Assembly: GCA_910575545.1 (NCBI GenBank)
Contig: CAJTFH010000022.1
Span: 1 to 64,000 of the forward strand
DNA from: Bacteroidales bacterium
GTDB taxonomy: Bacteria > Bacteroidota > Bacteroidia > Bacteroidales > Muribaculaceae
Direction: 5' to 3'
DNA: 64,000 nt
Positions within the stretch are counted from its first letter, which is position 1. Each line of letters starts with the position of its first letter. This document shows, in pieces, positions 9,065-17,182 of the stretch. The position numbers and the translations under genes were made by a program. The notes beneath the pieces were generated by a model. It saw only the letters and a program-made list of their open reading frames with translations. It was not told the DNA's origin and searched no databases.

Positions 9065-9072
9065 TAACTTTG
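9065..9072 (+). promoter_or_regulatory. -7 box of aspS
   Basis: TAACTTTG matches the Bacteroidetes -7 consensus about 32 bases before the aspS ATG. A clear TTTG upstream is missing; only TTTA (9034-9037) is nearby. Confidence 0.5.
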
Positions 9073-9104
9073 CATCCAGAAAATAAAACAACCTTATAAC
9101 AGCG

Positions 9105-10862
9105 ATGTATAGAACCAACACATGCGGTGAGCTCCGTTTGGCCGACAGTGGCAAAGAGGTCACCTTGGCAGGATGGGTGCAACGGGTGCGCAAAATGGGA
9201 GGCATGACCTTCCTCGACCTGCGCGACCGATATGGAATCACCCAAATAGTTTTCAATAACGACACCGACGCCGCCCTCTGCGAGCAGGCCAACCACCTCG
9301 GCCGCGAATTTGTGGCGCAAGTCACAGGCACAGTAGCCGAGCGCTCGGCGAAAAACGCCAACCTCCCCACAGGCGACATTGAAATAATCGCTTCCGGCCT
9401 GACAGTGCTCAACCCCTCGGAAGTGCCGCCATTCACAATCGAAGACGACACCGACGGAGGCGACGACTTGCGCATGAAATTCCGTTATCTCGACCTGCGC
9501 CGCAACCCCGTGCGCCGCAACCTCGAGCTGCGCCACCGCATGACAATGGAGACACGCCGCTATCTCGATTCAAAAGGATTCCTCGAAATCGAGACCCCCA
9601 TGCTGGTCGGATCCACGCCCGAAGGCGCCCGCGACTTCGTTGTGCCATCGCGCATGAACCCAGGATGCTTCTATGCCCTGCCACAATCGCCCCAGACCCT
9701 CAAGCAGCTCTTGATGGTTTCAGGCATGGATCGCTACTTCCAGATTGTGAAATGTTTCCGCGACGAAGACCTCCGCGCCGACCGCCAGCCCGAATTCACA
9801 CAAATCGACTGTGAAATGAGCTTCGTTGACCAGGACGACGTCATAAACCTCTTCGAAGGTATGGCCAGGCACCTGTTCAAAGAGCTGCGTGGAGTTGAAC
9901 TGACCGAACCGTTCCAACGTATGCCTTGGGCCGACGCAATGAAATATTACGGCTCCGACAAACCCGACCTGCGCTTCGACATGAAATTTGTCGAACTGAT
10001 GGATATAATGAAAGGCTCAGGCTTCACCGTATTCGACAACGCCGCCTACATCGGAGGCATCTGTGCGAAAGGCGCAGCCAACTACACCCGCAAACAGCTC
10101 GACCAGCTCACCGAATTCGTAAAACGCCCGCAGATAGGCGCCAAAGGAATGGTATATGCCCGCGTTGAAGCCGACGGAACTGTCAAATCATCTGTCGACA
10201 AATTCTATTCCCAGGAGACCCTGCAGAAAATGAAGGAAGCATTCGGCGCACAGCCCGGCGACCTAATCCTCATCCTCAGCGGCGACGACGCGATGAAAAC
10301 ACGCAAACAACTCTGCGAACTACGCCTTGAAATGGGTTCCCGCCTGGGCCTGCGCGACAAAAACAAATTCGCATGCCTGTGGGTGGTCGACTTCCCAATG
10401 TTCGAATGGAGCGACGAAGAGCAGCGCCTCATGGCCATGCACCATCCCTTCACACACCCCAAAGATGAAGACATCCCACTTCTCGACACAAAGCCCGAAG
10501 AAGTGCGTGCCGACGCCTACGACATGGTTGTCAATGGCGTAGAGGTCGGTGGCGGTTCAATCCGTATCCACGATGCAGCCCTTCAGGCCAAGATGTTTGA
10601 AATCCTCGGCTTCACCCCCGAAAAAGCACAGGAACAATTCGGATTCCTGATGAATGCATTCAAATATGGAGCCCCCCCCCACGGAGGCCTCGCCTACGGC
10701 CTCGACCGATGGGTATCGCTATTCGCCGGCCTCGACTCAATCCGCGACTGCATCGCATTCCCCAAAAACAACTCTGGCCGCGACGTCATGCTCGAAGCCC
10801 CGGCGCCGCTCGACCCCAGACAACTCGACGAACTGTCGCTATCCCTCGACCTCAAAGATTGA
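9105..10862 (+). CDS. aspS: Aspartyl-tRNA synthetase
   Basis: It charges tRNA-Asp with aspartate. An N-terminal OB-fold anticodon domain ([23 protein letters not shown], split around residues 18-40) precedes a class II catalytic core with motif 1 (RYLDLRR, then EIETPML), motif 2 ([18 protein letters not shown]) and motif 3 ([10 protein letters not shown]). A GAD insertion domain fits the length of 585 residues. The conserved GAPPHGG segment is encoded across a run of nine C (10672-10680). The gene is followed by a strong hairpin at 10874-10904. Confidence 0.97.
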   Translation: MYRTNTCGELRLADSGKEVTLAGWVQRVRKMGGMTFLDLRDRYGITQIVFNNDTDAALCEQANHLGREFVAQVTGTVAERSAKNANLPTGDIEIIASGLTVLNPSEVPPFTIEDDTDGGDDLRMKFRYLDLRRNPVRRNLELRHRMTMETRRYLDSKGFLEIETPMLVGSTPEGARDFVVPSRMNPGCFYALPQSPQTLKQLLMVSGMDRYFQIVKCFRDEDLRADRQPEFTQIDCEMSFVDQDDVINLFEGMARHLFKELRGVELTEPFQRMPWADAMKYYGSDKPDLRFDMKFVELMDIMKGSGFTVFDNAAYIGGICAKGAANYTRKQLDQLTEFVKRPQIGAKGMVYARVEADGTVKSSVDKFYSQETLQKMKEAFGAQPGDLILILSGDDAMKTRKQLCELRLEMGSRLGLRDKNKFACLWVVDFPMFEWSDEEQRLMAMHHPFTHPKDEDIPLLDTKPEEVRADAYDMVVNGVEVGGGSIRIHDAALQAKMFEILGFTPEKAQEQFGFLMNAFKYGAPPHGGLAYGLDRWVSLFAGLDSIRDCIAFPKNNSGRDVMLEAPAPLDPRQLDELSLSLDLKD

Positions 10863-10873
10863 TTTCTATAATC

Positions 10874-10904
10874 ACCGCCCCTCAGCCCTGACCCGAGGGG
10901 CGGT
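10874..10904 (+). terminator. Rho-independent terminator of aspS
   Basis: A perfect 10-bp stem (ACCGCCCCTC with GAGGGGCGGT) and an 11-base loop, followed by TACTTTT. It lies 11 bases after the aspS stop codon. Confidence 0.75.
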
Positions 10905-10925
10905 TACTTTTCCTACTTACCACAC

Positions 10926-11711
10926 ATGAAAATACGCGATATCATCTCCGCCATAGAAGCCTTCGCCCCGCCCAGTCTCCAGGAAAGCTACGACAACACC
11001 GGCTACCAGGTCGGCAATCCCGATGCCAAAGCCACCGGAGCGCTGCTATGCGTCGATGTCACTGAAGAAATAATCGATGAAGCAGCCGACAAAGGATACA
11101 ACCTGATTATCTCACACCACCCACTGCTGTTCCGCGGGCTGAAAAGCGTAACAGGGTCAAACCGTCCGGAACGGGTTCTTATACGCGCCATACTTAAAGG
11201 AATCACCATCTATTCATCACACACCGCCACAGATTCCACCACCGGAGGCGTATCTTGGCGCATGGCTGAAAAACTCGGACTAAAAGACACAACCGTGCTC
11301 GTGCCATCAGCTCCAGGAGCACACACCGGCTTGGGAGTCATAGGCGACCTCCCCACACCGATAACACCCGAAACATTCGCAACAAACGTAAAAGAGGCAT
11401 TCCAATGCCCATGTCTGCGCATGTCGCGCCCCGCCACAGGAATCATGATTTCACGCGTGGCCCTCTGCGGAGGAGCGGCGGGCGAATTCGTGCCGCAGGC
11501 CATAGCCGCCGGAGCGCAGGCCTACGTCACAGCAGATTGCAAGCTAAACCAGTTTCTCGACCATGCAAATTCAATCCTGCTCATCGACGCCGGTCATTTT
11601 GAAACCGAGCAATGCACAAAACAGATTTTTTTCGACGTTATAACAGAAAAATTTCCTAACTTTGCACTCTGTTACTCCGACAAAGAAAAAAATCCTATAA
11701 TTTATTTGTAA
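10926..11711 (+). CDS. Nif3-like dinuclear metal-center protein (YbgI family)
   Basis: A member of the Nif3/YbgI/DUF34 family, toroidal hexamers with two metals per subunit and no settled reaction, despite old database names as GTP cyclohydrolase type 2. Metal-binding segments are visible: ISHHPLLF near residue 63, SSHTATDST near 96, and DAGHFETEQ near 220. At 261 residues this is the short form; many Bacteroidetes homologues carry a PII-like insertion in the middle and are about 100 residues longer. Only 6 bases separate it from the zinc-ribbon gene, and its 3' end contains a promoter-like box for that gene (11657-11664). Confidence 0.85.
   Translation: MKIRDIISAIEAFAPPSLQESYDNTGYQVGNPDAKATGALLCVDVTEEIIDEAADKGYNLIISHHPLLFRGLKSVTGSNRPERVLIRAILKGITIYSSHTATDSTTGGVSWRMAEKLGLKDTTVLVPSAPGAHTGLGVIGDLPTPITPETFATNVKEAFQCPCLRMSRPATGIMISRVALCGGAAGEFVPQAIAAGAQAYVTADCKLNQFLDHANSILLIDAGHFETEQCTKQIFFDVITEKFPNFALCYSDKEKNPIIYL
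11657..11664 (+). promoter_or_regulatory. Promoter -7 box inside the 3' end of the Nif3-like gene
   Basis: TAACTTTG falls within the codons for PNFAL near the end of the Nif3-like protein and 53 bases before the next ATG. The T-rich stretch upstream holds TTTC rather than a perfect TTTG. It could give the zinc-ribbon gene independent transcription. Confidence 0.35.
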
Positions 11712-11717
11712 GCACAA

Positions 11718-12479
11718 ATGGCTAACGATAAAACCAAAACCGAAAATCTCTCTGTCGAGAGCCGCCTTCGGTCGCTTTACGAACTTCAGACAGTTCTGTC
11801 TGAAATCGACCGCATAAAAACCATACGCGGCGAACTTCCTTTGGAAGTGAAAGACCTTGAAGACAATCTCGAAGGGCTCCGCACTCGAATCGCTAACTTC
11901 ACCGCCGAAATCGAGGAGCTGAAAGTCAGGCTTTCGCAAGAAAAAGAGAAGATTTCCGACTCGCAAAATAAAATCGCCCGCTACAAAGAACAGCTCGACA
12001 ACGTGCGCAACAACCGCGAATTCGACCTCCTGACAAAAGAAGTGGAATTCCAGACACTCGAAATCGAGTTGGCCGAAAAACACCTTGTTGACTTTTCACG
12101 ACAGATTGAAAACAAGACCGCCGAGATAAAATCCACAGAAGAAAAAATTTCCGACAACGAGCACGTGCTTGGCGAAAAGAAAGCCGAGCTTGAAGAAATC
12201 GTTTCTGAAACACGCCAGGATGAAGAGCGCCTCCGCCAACAGGCCAAAGACCTCGAACCCAAAATCGACGCATACACCCTCAACGCCTTCAAACGCATCC
12301 GTAAAAACGCCCGCAACGGCCTCGGCGTGGTTTACATCCAGCGTAACGCCTGCGGAGGATGCTTCAACCGCATCCCGCCCCAGAAGCAGCTCGAAATCAA
12401 ACTTCGCAAAAAAATCATCGTGTGTGAATACTGCGGACGCATCATAATCGACCCCGAAATCGCAGGTGTAGCCGAATAA
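11718..12479 (+). CDS. Coiled-coil protein with C-terminal C4 zinc ribbon
   Basis: A cytoplasmic protein of 253 residues, long alpha-helical coiled coil over about residues 10-185 with heptad-like Leu/Ile spacing and many Glu/Lys. It ends in a zinc ribbon with two Cys pairs (CGGC near residue 212 and CEYCGR near 237). This is the family annotated as C4-type zinc-ribbon domain protein (CT398/FlgZ-like fold), with no fixed function; tethering roles around RNA polymerase or secretion have been proposed for relatives. Its constant linkage to the Nif3-like gene is common in Bacteroidetes. A very strong terminator follows. Confidence 0.85.
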   Translation: MANDKTKTENLSVESRLRSLYELQTVLSEIDRIKTIRGELPLEVKDLEDNLEGLRTRIANFTAEIEELKVRLSQEKEKISDSQNKIARYKEQLDNVRNNREFDLLTKEVEFQTLEIELAEKHLVDFSRQIENKTAEIKSTEEKISDNEHVLGEKKAELEEIVSETRQDEERLRQQAKDLEPKIDAYTLNAFKRIRKNARNGLGVVYIQRNACGGCFNRIPPQKQLEIKLRKKIIVCEYCGRIIIDPEIAGVAE

Positions 12480-12500
12480 CCCGACGACATAATACATACG

Positions 12501-12528
12501 AAAACGCCCGGATTCTTCCGGGCGTTTT
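12501..12528 (+). terminator. Rho-independent terminator
   Basis: A perfect 12-bp stem (AAAACGCCCGGA with TCCGGGCGTTTT), TTCT loop, then further T residues. It closes the Nif3/zinc-ribbon unit. Confidence 0.88.
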
Positions 12529-12572
12529 TTTACACATTACAACTGCATAAAAGCGGAAAAACGAACAAACAT

Positions 12573-12614
12573 GCATCGTTTTGGCACAAATGCCACCACA
12601 ATAGCATCGTTTTG
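12573..12614. repeat. Direct repeat upstream of the gdhA promoter
   Basis: GCATCGTTTTG occurs at 12573-12583 and again at 12604-12614, 31 bp apart, close to three helical turns. It lies about 60-90 bp ahead of the gdhA -7 box. Spacing and position suggest sites for an activator or repressor that binds one DNA face; the protein is unknown. Confidence 0.35.
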
Positions 12615-12666
12615 CCCAACAATGCTCTGCGCGTATGATTTACGACATAAAAAATAATCCGATTTT

Positions 12667-12700
12667 TTTGGCTTTTATTGAAACTATTATATTACATTTG
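12667..12700 (+). promoter_or_regulatory. Promoter of gdhA
   Basis: TTTG (12667-12670), 22 bases, then TACATTTG (12693-12700), slightly wider than the usual 19-20 spacing. The 5' leader would be about 55 bases. Confidence 0.55.
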
Positions 12701-12758
12701 CAAGGTCATCATTACGATGGCATGAAATCCGCAACCTAATTCATACAATTTTAAAGCT

Positions 12759-14096
12759 ATGGATGTAAATAATATCATGAGCGCCCTGGAGGCTAAGCAT
12801 CCGGGTGAGAAAGAATACTTGCAGGCAGTCCGCGAAGTATTGCTTTCTGTGGGTGACGTCTACAACCAGCACCCCGAATTTGAGAAAAACCGCATTATCG
12901 AGCGCATGGTCGAACCCGACCGCATCGTAACCTTCCGCGTCACATGGATTGACGACAAAGGTGAAGTGCAAAACAATATCGGCTACCGCGTGCAGTTCAA
13001 CAATGCCATAGGCCCGTATAAAGGCGGCATCCGTTTCCACGCATCTGTCAACCTCTCGATCCTGAAATTCCTCGGCTTCGAGCAGACCTTTAAAAACGCC
13101 CTCACAACCCTTCCCATGGGTGGCGGAAAAGGCGGCAGCGACTTCTCACCCCGCGGAAAGAGCGACCGTGAAATCATGCGCTTCTGCCAGGCCTTCATCC
13201 TCGGCCTTTGGAAAAATCTCGGCCCCGACCGCGATGTACCAGCCGGTGATATCGGTGTAGGCGGCCGCGAAGTCGGCTACATGTATGGCATGTATAAAAA
13301 ACTCGTCGACGAACACACCGGCACATTCACCGGCAAAGGATTCGATTTCGGCGGTTCTCGCCTCCGTCCCGAAGCAACAGGTTTCGGCGCCCTCTACTTC
13401 GTTGAAAACATGCTTGCCCGCATCAACGACACAATTAAAGGCAAAACAGTGGCGATCTCAGGCTTCGGCAACGTTGCATGGGGGGCTACCATCAAAGCCA
13501 ACGAACTCGGCGCCAAAGTTGTCACAATTTCCGGCCCCGACGGCTACATCTACGATCCCGACGGCGTAAGCGGTGAAAAAATCAACTACATGCTCGAACT
13601 CCGCGCTTCCGGCGAAGACATCGTTGCACCCTACGCGAAGAAATACCCCAACGCAACATTCTATCCCGGCCGCAAACCCTGGGAGCAGAAAGTCGACATC
13701 GCACTTCCCTGCGCAACCCAAAACGAAGTCAACGGCGACGACGCCCGTCAGCTCGTGGCAAACGGAGTGAAACTCGTTGCCGAAGTTTCAAACATGGGAT
13801 GCACCCCCGAAGCAATCGACTGCTTTATCGAGAATAAAATCAACTATGCACCCGGCAAAGCCGTAAACGCAGGCGGTGTGGCATGCTCAGGCCTTGAAAT
13901 GACCCAGGATGCAGAACACCTCCAGTGGAGCGCAGAAGAAGTCGACGCAAAACTCCATCAGATTATGGCATCAATCCATGAGCAGTGCGTAGCCTACGGC
14001 ATGGAAGCCGACGGATACCTCAACTACATGAAAGGCGCCAACATCGCCGGCTTCATGAAAGTTGCCAACGCAATGATGCAACAGGGTGTAATCTGA
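12759..14096 (+). CDS. gdhA: NADP-type glutamate dehydrogenase
   Basis: It interconverts 2-oxoglutarate plus ammonia and glutamate; the hexameric 445-residue form is normally NADP-dependent and assimilatory. The catalytic Lys motif LPMGGGKGGSDF, the PAGDIGVGGREVGYM segment, and the nucleotide-binding ISGFGNVAWGA are intact. It has its own promoter and terminator. Together with the hut operon nearby, it links ammonia and glutamate pools. The coenzyme preference is inferred from length and class, not seen directly. Confidence 0.95.
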   Translation: MDVNNIMSALEAKHPGEKEYLQAVREVLLSVGDVYNQHPEFEKNRIIERMVEPDRIVTFRVTWIDDKGEVQNNIGYRVQFNNAIGPYKGGIRFHASVNLSILKFLGFEQTFKNALTTLPMGGGKGGSDFSPRGKSDREIMRFCQAFILGLWKNLGPDRDVPAGDIGVGGREVGYMYGMYKKLVDEHTGTFTGKGFDFGGSRLRPEATGFGALYFVENMLARINDTIKGKTVAISGFGNVAWGATIKANELGAKVVTISGPDGYIYDPDGVSGEKINYMLELRASGEDIVAPYAKKYPNATFYPGRKPWEQKVDIALPCATQNEVNGDDARQLVANGVKLVAEVSNMGCTPEAIDCFIENKINYAPGKAVNAGGVACSGLEMTQDAEHLQWSAEEVDAKLHQIMASIHEQCVAYGMEADGYLNYMKGANIAGFMKVANAMMQQGVI

Positions 14097-14118
14097 TTCC
14101 ACCAGACCCGATAACCAC

Positions 14119-14148
14119 AAAACGGCGCTGCGACTGCAGCGCCGTTTT
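14119..14148 (+). terminator. Rho-independent terminator of gdhA
   Basis: A perfect 13-bp stem (AAAACGGCGCTGC with GCAGCGCCGTTTT), GACT loop and a T tail, 22 bases after the gdhA stop. Confidence 0.88.
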
Positions 14149-14196
14149 TATATCCGGATATAGAGTATTTCAACGTCTATGATAACCATCATCTTA

Positions 14197-14228
14197 TTTG
14201 CGAAGCCCGATGATATTACGTATCTTTG
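14197..14228 (+). promoter_or_regulatory. Promoter of fur-purA, almost abutting the start codon
   Basis: TTTG (14197-14200), 20 bases, TATCTTTG (14221-14228): an exact consensus promoter. Its -7 box ends only 8 bases before the ATG at 14237, so the mRNA would be nearly leaderless. It also rules out the in-frame ATG at 14198 as the start. Confidence 0.7.
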
Positions 14229-14236
14229 CACACGGA

Positions 14237-14761
14237 ATGGCGATGAAAGACGACAAACTCTACACTCCGGCCCGTGTGGCGCTTACAGCCTATCTTAAAG
14301 GCAAAAAAATGCGCCGAACCCCCGAGCGTTATGCCATCCTGGAAAAGATTTTCTCCACGGATGCGCATTTTCATGTCGACGACCTTCACAGGAAACTTGA
14401 AGCTGAAGGCTACCATGTGAGCCTGTCAACAGTCTATGCCACCATCCAACTGTTCGTAGAGGCAGGCCTTGTCCGCCGCCACCAGTTCGGGAACCAGCCC
14501 GCGCAATATGAGCGGGTGCCTCAAGGGGTAAACGAGAGCCACCATCACTTGGTGTGCAACGTCTGCGGCCGCGTGCGCGCCGTAAAAGACCCCACCCTCA
14601 TAGAATTGATCGGCAATCTGCGCTATCCCACTTTTAAAACAGACTTTTTCTCTCTCTACGTCTATGGCATATGTTCACGCTGCCAAAAGAAATTGAAAAA
14701 GGAGAAAGAAAGCAAAGCTGCCACTTCAACAGCAAAGAAAAAGAAAACACAGAATCACTGA
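14237..14761 (+). CDS. fur: Fur-family metal-responsive regulator
   Basis: A DNA-binding repressor of the Fur superfamily (Fur, PerR or Zur cannot be told apart here). The winged helix with the SLSTVYATIQLFVEAGLV recognition region is followed by the HHHLVCNVCG segment that supplies regulatory and structural metal ligands and a second Cys pair GICSRC. The C-terminus is a Lys-rich tail. I place the start at 14237 or 14243 (ATG GCG ATG) because a perfect promoter covers 14197-14228, so the longer frame from 14198 cannot be fully transcribed. It is 30 bases ahead of purA and probably cotranscribed. Confidence 0.88.
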   Translation: MAMKDDKLYTPARVALTAYLKGKKMRRTPERYAILEKIFSTDAHFHVDDLHRKLEAEGYHVSLSTVYATIQLFVEAGLVRRHQFGNQPAQYERVPQGVNESHHHLVCNVCGRVRAVKDPTLIELIGNLRYPTFKTDFFSLYVYGICSRCQKKLKKEKESKAATSTAKKKKTQNH

Positions 14762-14791
14762 CCAATAGGAAACAAACCACAGAAAACTGAC

Positions 14792-16063
14792 ATGAAAGTT
14801 GATGTTTTGCTCGGCCTGCAATGGGGCGATGAAGGAAAAGGAAAAGTAGTTGACGTGCTGACCCCGCGCTACGATGTTGTAGCCCGATTCCAAGGAGGCC
14901 CCAACGCCGGACACACCCTCGAATTCGACGGCAAGAAATACGTGCTCCGCTCAATCCCTTCGGGAGTATTCCAAAACGAGAAAATGAACCTCATCGGCAA
15001 CGGCGTAGTGCTCGACCCTGTGCTATTCATGGAAGAAGCAGAAGCATTGTGCCAAGGGGGCATAGACCTTAAACACTCCCTGAAACTTTCACGTAAAGCC
15101 CACCTGATCCTTCCCACCCACCGCCTGCTCGATGCCGCCAACGAACAAGCCAAAGGCGCGGCCAAGATAGGCACCACCGGAAAAGGTATCGGCCCGACAT
15201 ACACCGATAAAACCTCACGCAACGGCATCCGCCTCGGCGACATAACCGAAAACTTCAGCGAAAAATACACTACAGCCCGCAATCGCCACTTAACCCGTCT
15301 GGCCGCACTCGGAGCAACACCGGATTCAGAACAACTCGCCCAGCTCGAAGAGCGATGGATGAAAGCAATCGAGTATCTGAAAGAATATGAAATCGTTGAC
15401 GGAGAATACGCCGTAAACGATGCTCTCGCCCAAGGCAAAAGCGTGCTGTGTGAAGGCGCGCAAGGCACAATGCTCGACGTAGACTTCGGATCCTATCCTT
15501 TTGTAACCTCGTCGAACACCGTCTGTGCAGGAGCCTGCACAGGCCTCGGCATCGCCCCCAACAAAATCGGCGACGTTTTCGGCATATTCAAAGCATATTG
15601 CACCCGCGTAGGCAGCGGCCCCTTCCCCACAGAACTATTCGATGAGACCGGCAAGCAGATTCGTGATCTCGGCCACGAATACGGAGCCGTGACCGGACGT
15701 GAACGCCGTTGCGGATGGATTGACCTGGTTGCCCTTCGCTACGCCATAATGATTAACGGTGTCACCAAACTCATAATGATGAAGAGCGACGTTCTCGACG
15801 GCTTCCCGACAATCAAAGCCTGCGTGGCATATAAAATCAACGGCAAAGAAACCGACCGTTTCCCCTACTCTATAGATTCCGACAAAATAGAGCCGGTTTA
15901 TGTTGAGTTGCCCGGATGGCAGACCCCCATGTCGGCAATGACCTCTGAAAGCCAGTTCCCCAAGGAATTCAACGACTACATCGCATTCCTCGAAAAGCAA
16001 CTCGCCACCCCAATCGCCATCGTCTCAGTCGGCCCCGACCGCACCCAGACCATAGAGCGCTAA
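14792..16063 (+). CDS. purA: Adenylosuccinate synthetase
   Basis: The first committed step from IMP to AMP: IMP, aspartate and GTP give adenylosuccinate. The GTP-binding loop QWGDEGKGK lies at residues 10-18; GGPNAGHT, STGKGIGPTYTDK-like (TTGKGIGPTYTDK) and the late TRVGSGPFPTE and TGRERRCGW segments are all typical. At 423 residues it is complete. It sits downstream of fur in the same unit and is closed by a 16-bp hairpin. Confidence 0.97.
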   Translation: MKVDVLLGLQWGDEGKGKVVDVLTPRYDVVARFQGGPNAGHTLEFDGKKYVLRSIPSGVFQNEKMNLIGNGVVLDPVLFMEEAEALCQGGIDLKHSLKLSRKAHLILPTHRLLDAANEQAKGAAKIGTTGKGIGPTYTDKTSRNGIRLGDITENFSEKYTTARNRHLTRLAALGATPDSEQLAQLEERWMKAIEYLKEYEIVDGEYAVNDALAQGKSVLCEGAQGTMLDVDFGSYPFVTSSNTVCAGACTGLGIAPNKIGDVFGIFKAYCTRVGSGPFPTELFDETGKQIRDLGHEYGAVTGRERRCGWIDLVALRYAIMINGVTKLIMMKSDVLDGFPTIKACVAYKINGKETDRFPYSIDSDKIEPVYVELPGWQTPMSAMTSESQFPKEFNDYIAFLEKQLATPIAIVSVGPDRTQTIER

Positions 16064-16085
16064 TCCCCCCTCACAACCTATAGTA

Positions 16086-16122
16086 GGCGGTGTGTCAAAA
16101 TATTGCATTTTGACACACCGCC
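16086..16122 (+). terminator. Perfect 16-bp hairpin after purA, GTGTCA repeat family
   Basis: GGCGGTGTGTCAAAAT (16086-16101) pairs perfectly with 16107-16122 around a 5-base loop, followed by TTTTC. It is likely the purA terminator. The same core recurs at 45395-45429 (GGCGGTGTGCCG), partly at 32731-32749 (GGCTGTGTCAAAAT), and loosely at 1401-1440, so it belongs to a dispersed intergenic palindrome family. Confidence 0.75.
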
Positions 16123-16263
16123 TTTTCATTTACACCCTTCTCTACTGGAGTGAGGCTTATTATAAGGTTATACGTGGGGCCTATTATAGTCGGGTTTTAC
16201 GAAAAAGCAAGCCGGATGCTGAATAACATCACCCGGCACAGCCCCACCAATAACATTTTTTCG

Positions 16264-16271
16264 TAAATTTG
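16264..16271 (+). promoter_or_regulatory. -7 box ahead of the 6S-like RNA
   Basis: TAAATTTG fits the Bacteroidetes -7 consensus. A 9-bp hairpin (16275-16283 with 16303-16311) would lie at the very 5' end of its transcript. It is the only good plus-strand box before the rod-shaped RNA at 16341. Confidence 0.4.
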
Positions 16272-16340
16272 CACTTGATTCCGGTGTCATAGAGTTGGCC
16301 GACGGAATCAACAACTTTATAAAAAGGTGTTATTGAAATT

Positions 16341-16518
16341 TTATCTTCTAAAGTCAAACTTCGCAACTTTGATATTCAGCATGAAGATGAGATTGGCAAT
16401 AGCACCTGCATCGGTTGCTTATATCCTGTCGTGAAAGGCAGATTATATAGCAATATCGGTGTGGGGCTATTGTTTTATCCATGCTGAAAGGTAATGCGAA
16501 GACCTGACTTTAGGATAA
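16341..16518 (+). ncRNA. ssrS: Probable 6S RNA (long rod with central bubble)
   Basis: The stretch folds end to end. Closing pairs: 16341-16345 with 16514-16518; 16348-16356 with 16505-16513 (9 bp, CTAAAGTCA/TGACTTTAG); 16359-16365 with 16495-16501 (7 bp); and 16375-16383 with 16480-16488 (9 bp, TTCAGCATG). Then 16397-16403 with 16466-16472 precedes a large asymmetric bubble. An apical arm (16415-16424 with 16445-16453, and 16426-16430 with 16437-16441) closes a GUGAAA loop. Total length, about 178 bases, and the closing stem/bubble/terminal arm layout are those of 6S RNA, which binds and sequesters sigma-containing RNA polymerase. No open frame fits. Strand is chosen from the box at 16264. 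Identity is inferred from shape, not from a sequence match. Confidence 0.55.
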
Positions 16519-16604
16519 GACAAGATACAATCCTCACACCTTTTCTATGTATAATAATACGAACCGTTTCAATGGAGGATGAGAAACACAATAAATCAAC
16601 AAAA

Positions 16605-16985
16605 ATGAAGAAATTAAAATTTCTTGCATTCGCAATCATTGCAGCAATTGCGTGTGTCGGCTTCGCGTCATGCAGCGACGACGACAAAGACGAGCCCCAA
16701 AAAACCGAAGACCTCATCGGCTCAGTATGGGAAGGGATAAATCCCCACACAGACTATTTCACCAAGGTGGAAATTAAAAACGATTCCAAGTGTGCAGTGA
16801 CGGTCTATCCGTCTAATTCACCCGCCAACTCCTATAGCGAGGTATGCACATATGTTTACGATTCATCAACGGGCAATTTCAACGTAAAATTCGATGGTTA
16901 CAATATCACAGGTTTCATTAAAGGTGACACAATGACCTTGACAGACAGTGGAAACGGCTCGTATGACTTGAAAAGAGTCAAATAA
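16605..16985 (+). CDS. Small lipoprotein
   Basis: A 126-residue exported lipoprotein. A signal peptide (MKKLKFLAFAIIAAIACVG) ends in the lipobox FASC, and the mature N-terminus CSDDDKDE is the acidic lipoprotein export signal that sends Bacteroidetes lipoproteins to the cell surface. The rest reads as a small beta-rich domain (IGSVWEG, FTKVEIKND, GNFNVKFDG, TMTLTDSG), resembling lipocalin-like or META-like folds; no family is certain. The frame is open back to 16494, but that part overlaps the 6S-like RNA and has no signal, so the Met at 16605 is used. A hairpin terminator follows. Confidence 0.7.
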   Translation: MKKLKFLAFAIIAAIACVGFASCSDDDKDEPQKTEDLIGSVWEGINPHTDYFTKVEIKNDSKCAVTVYPSNSPANSYSEVCTYVYDSSTGNFNVKFDGYNITGFIKGDTMTLTDSGNGSYDLKRVK

Positions 16986-17007
16986 AAACGCCTTTCAACC
17001 AACCGTT

Positions 17008-17039
17008 ACAGCACCCTTGCACATCCGCATCGGTGCTGT
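17008..17039. terminator. Hairpin between the small lipoprotein and rpoZ
   Basis: An 8-bp stem (ACAGCACC with GGTGCTGT), a 16-base loop and a following TATTTTT on the plus strand. It ends the lipoprotein transcript. The remaining 140 bases up to rpoZ show nothing further. Confidence 0.55.
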
Positions 17040-17182
17040 TATTTTTCATAAACTTTCTCAATATGGCATAATACCGGGAAAGCCCTTCATCCAAAGCCAC
17101 ACAACAACAGCCGCATCTGAACCATATGATTCAGATGCGGCGGCGTTACGTATCGATACGGTCAAAGATGCCCTACAGGCAA

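Noticed and set aside
16494-16604. N-terminal extension of the small lipoprotein
   Set aside because: It overlaps the 6S-like RNA stem and would bury the lipoprotein signal; the Met at 16605 gives a proper lipobox.
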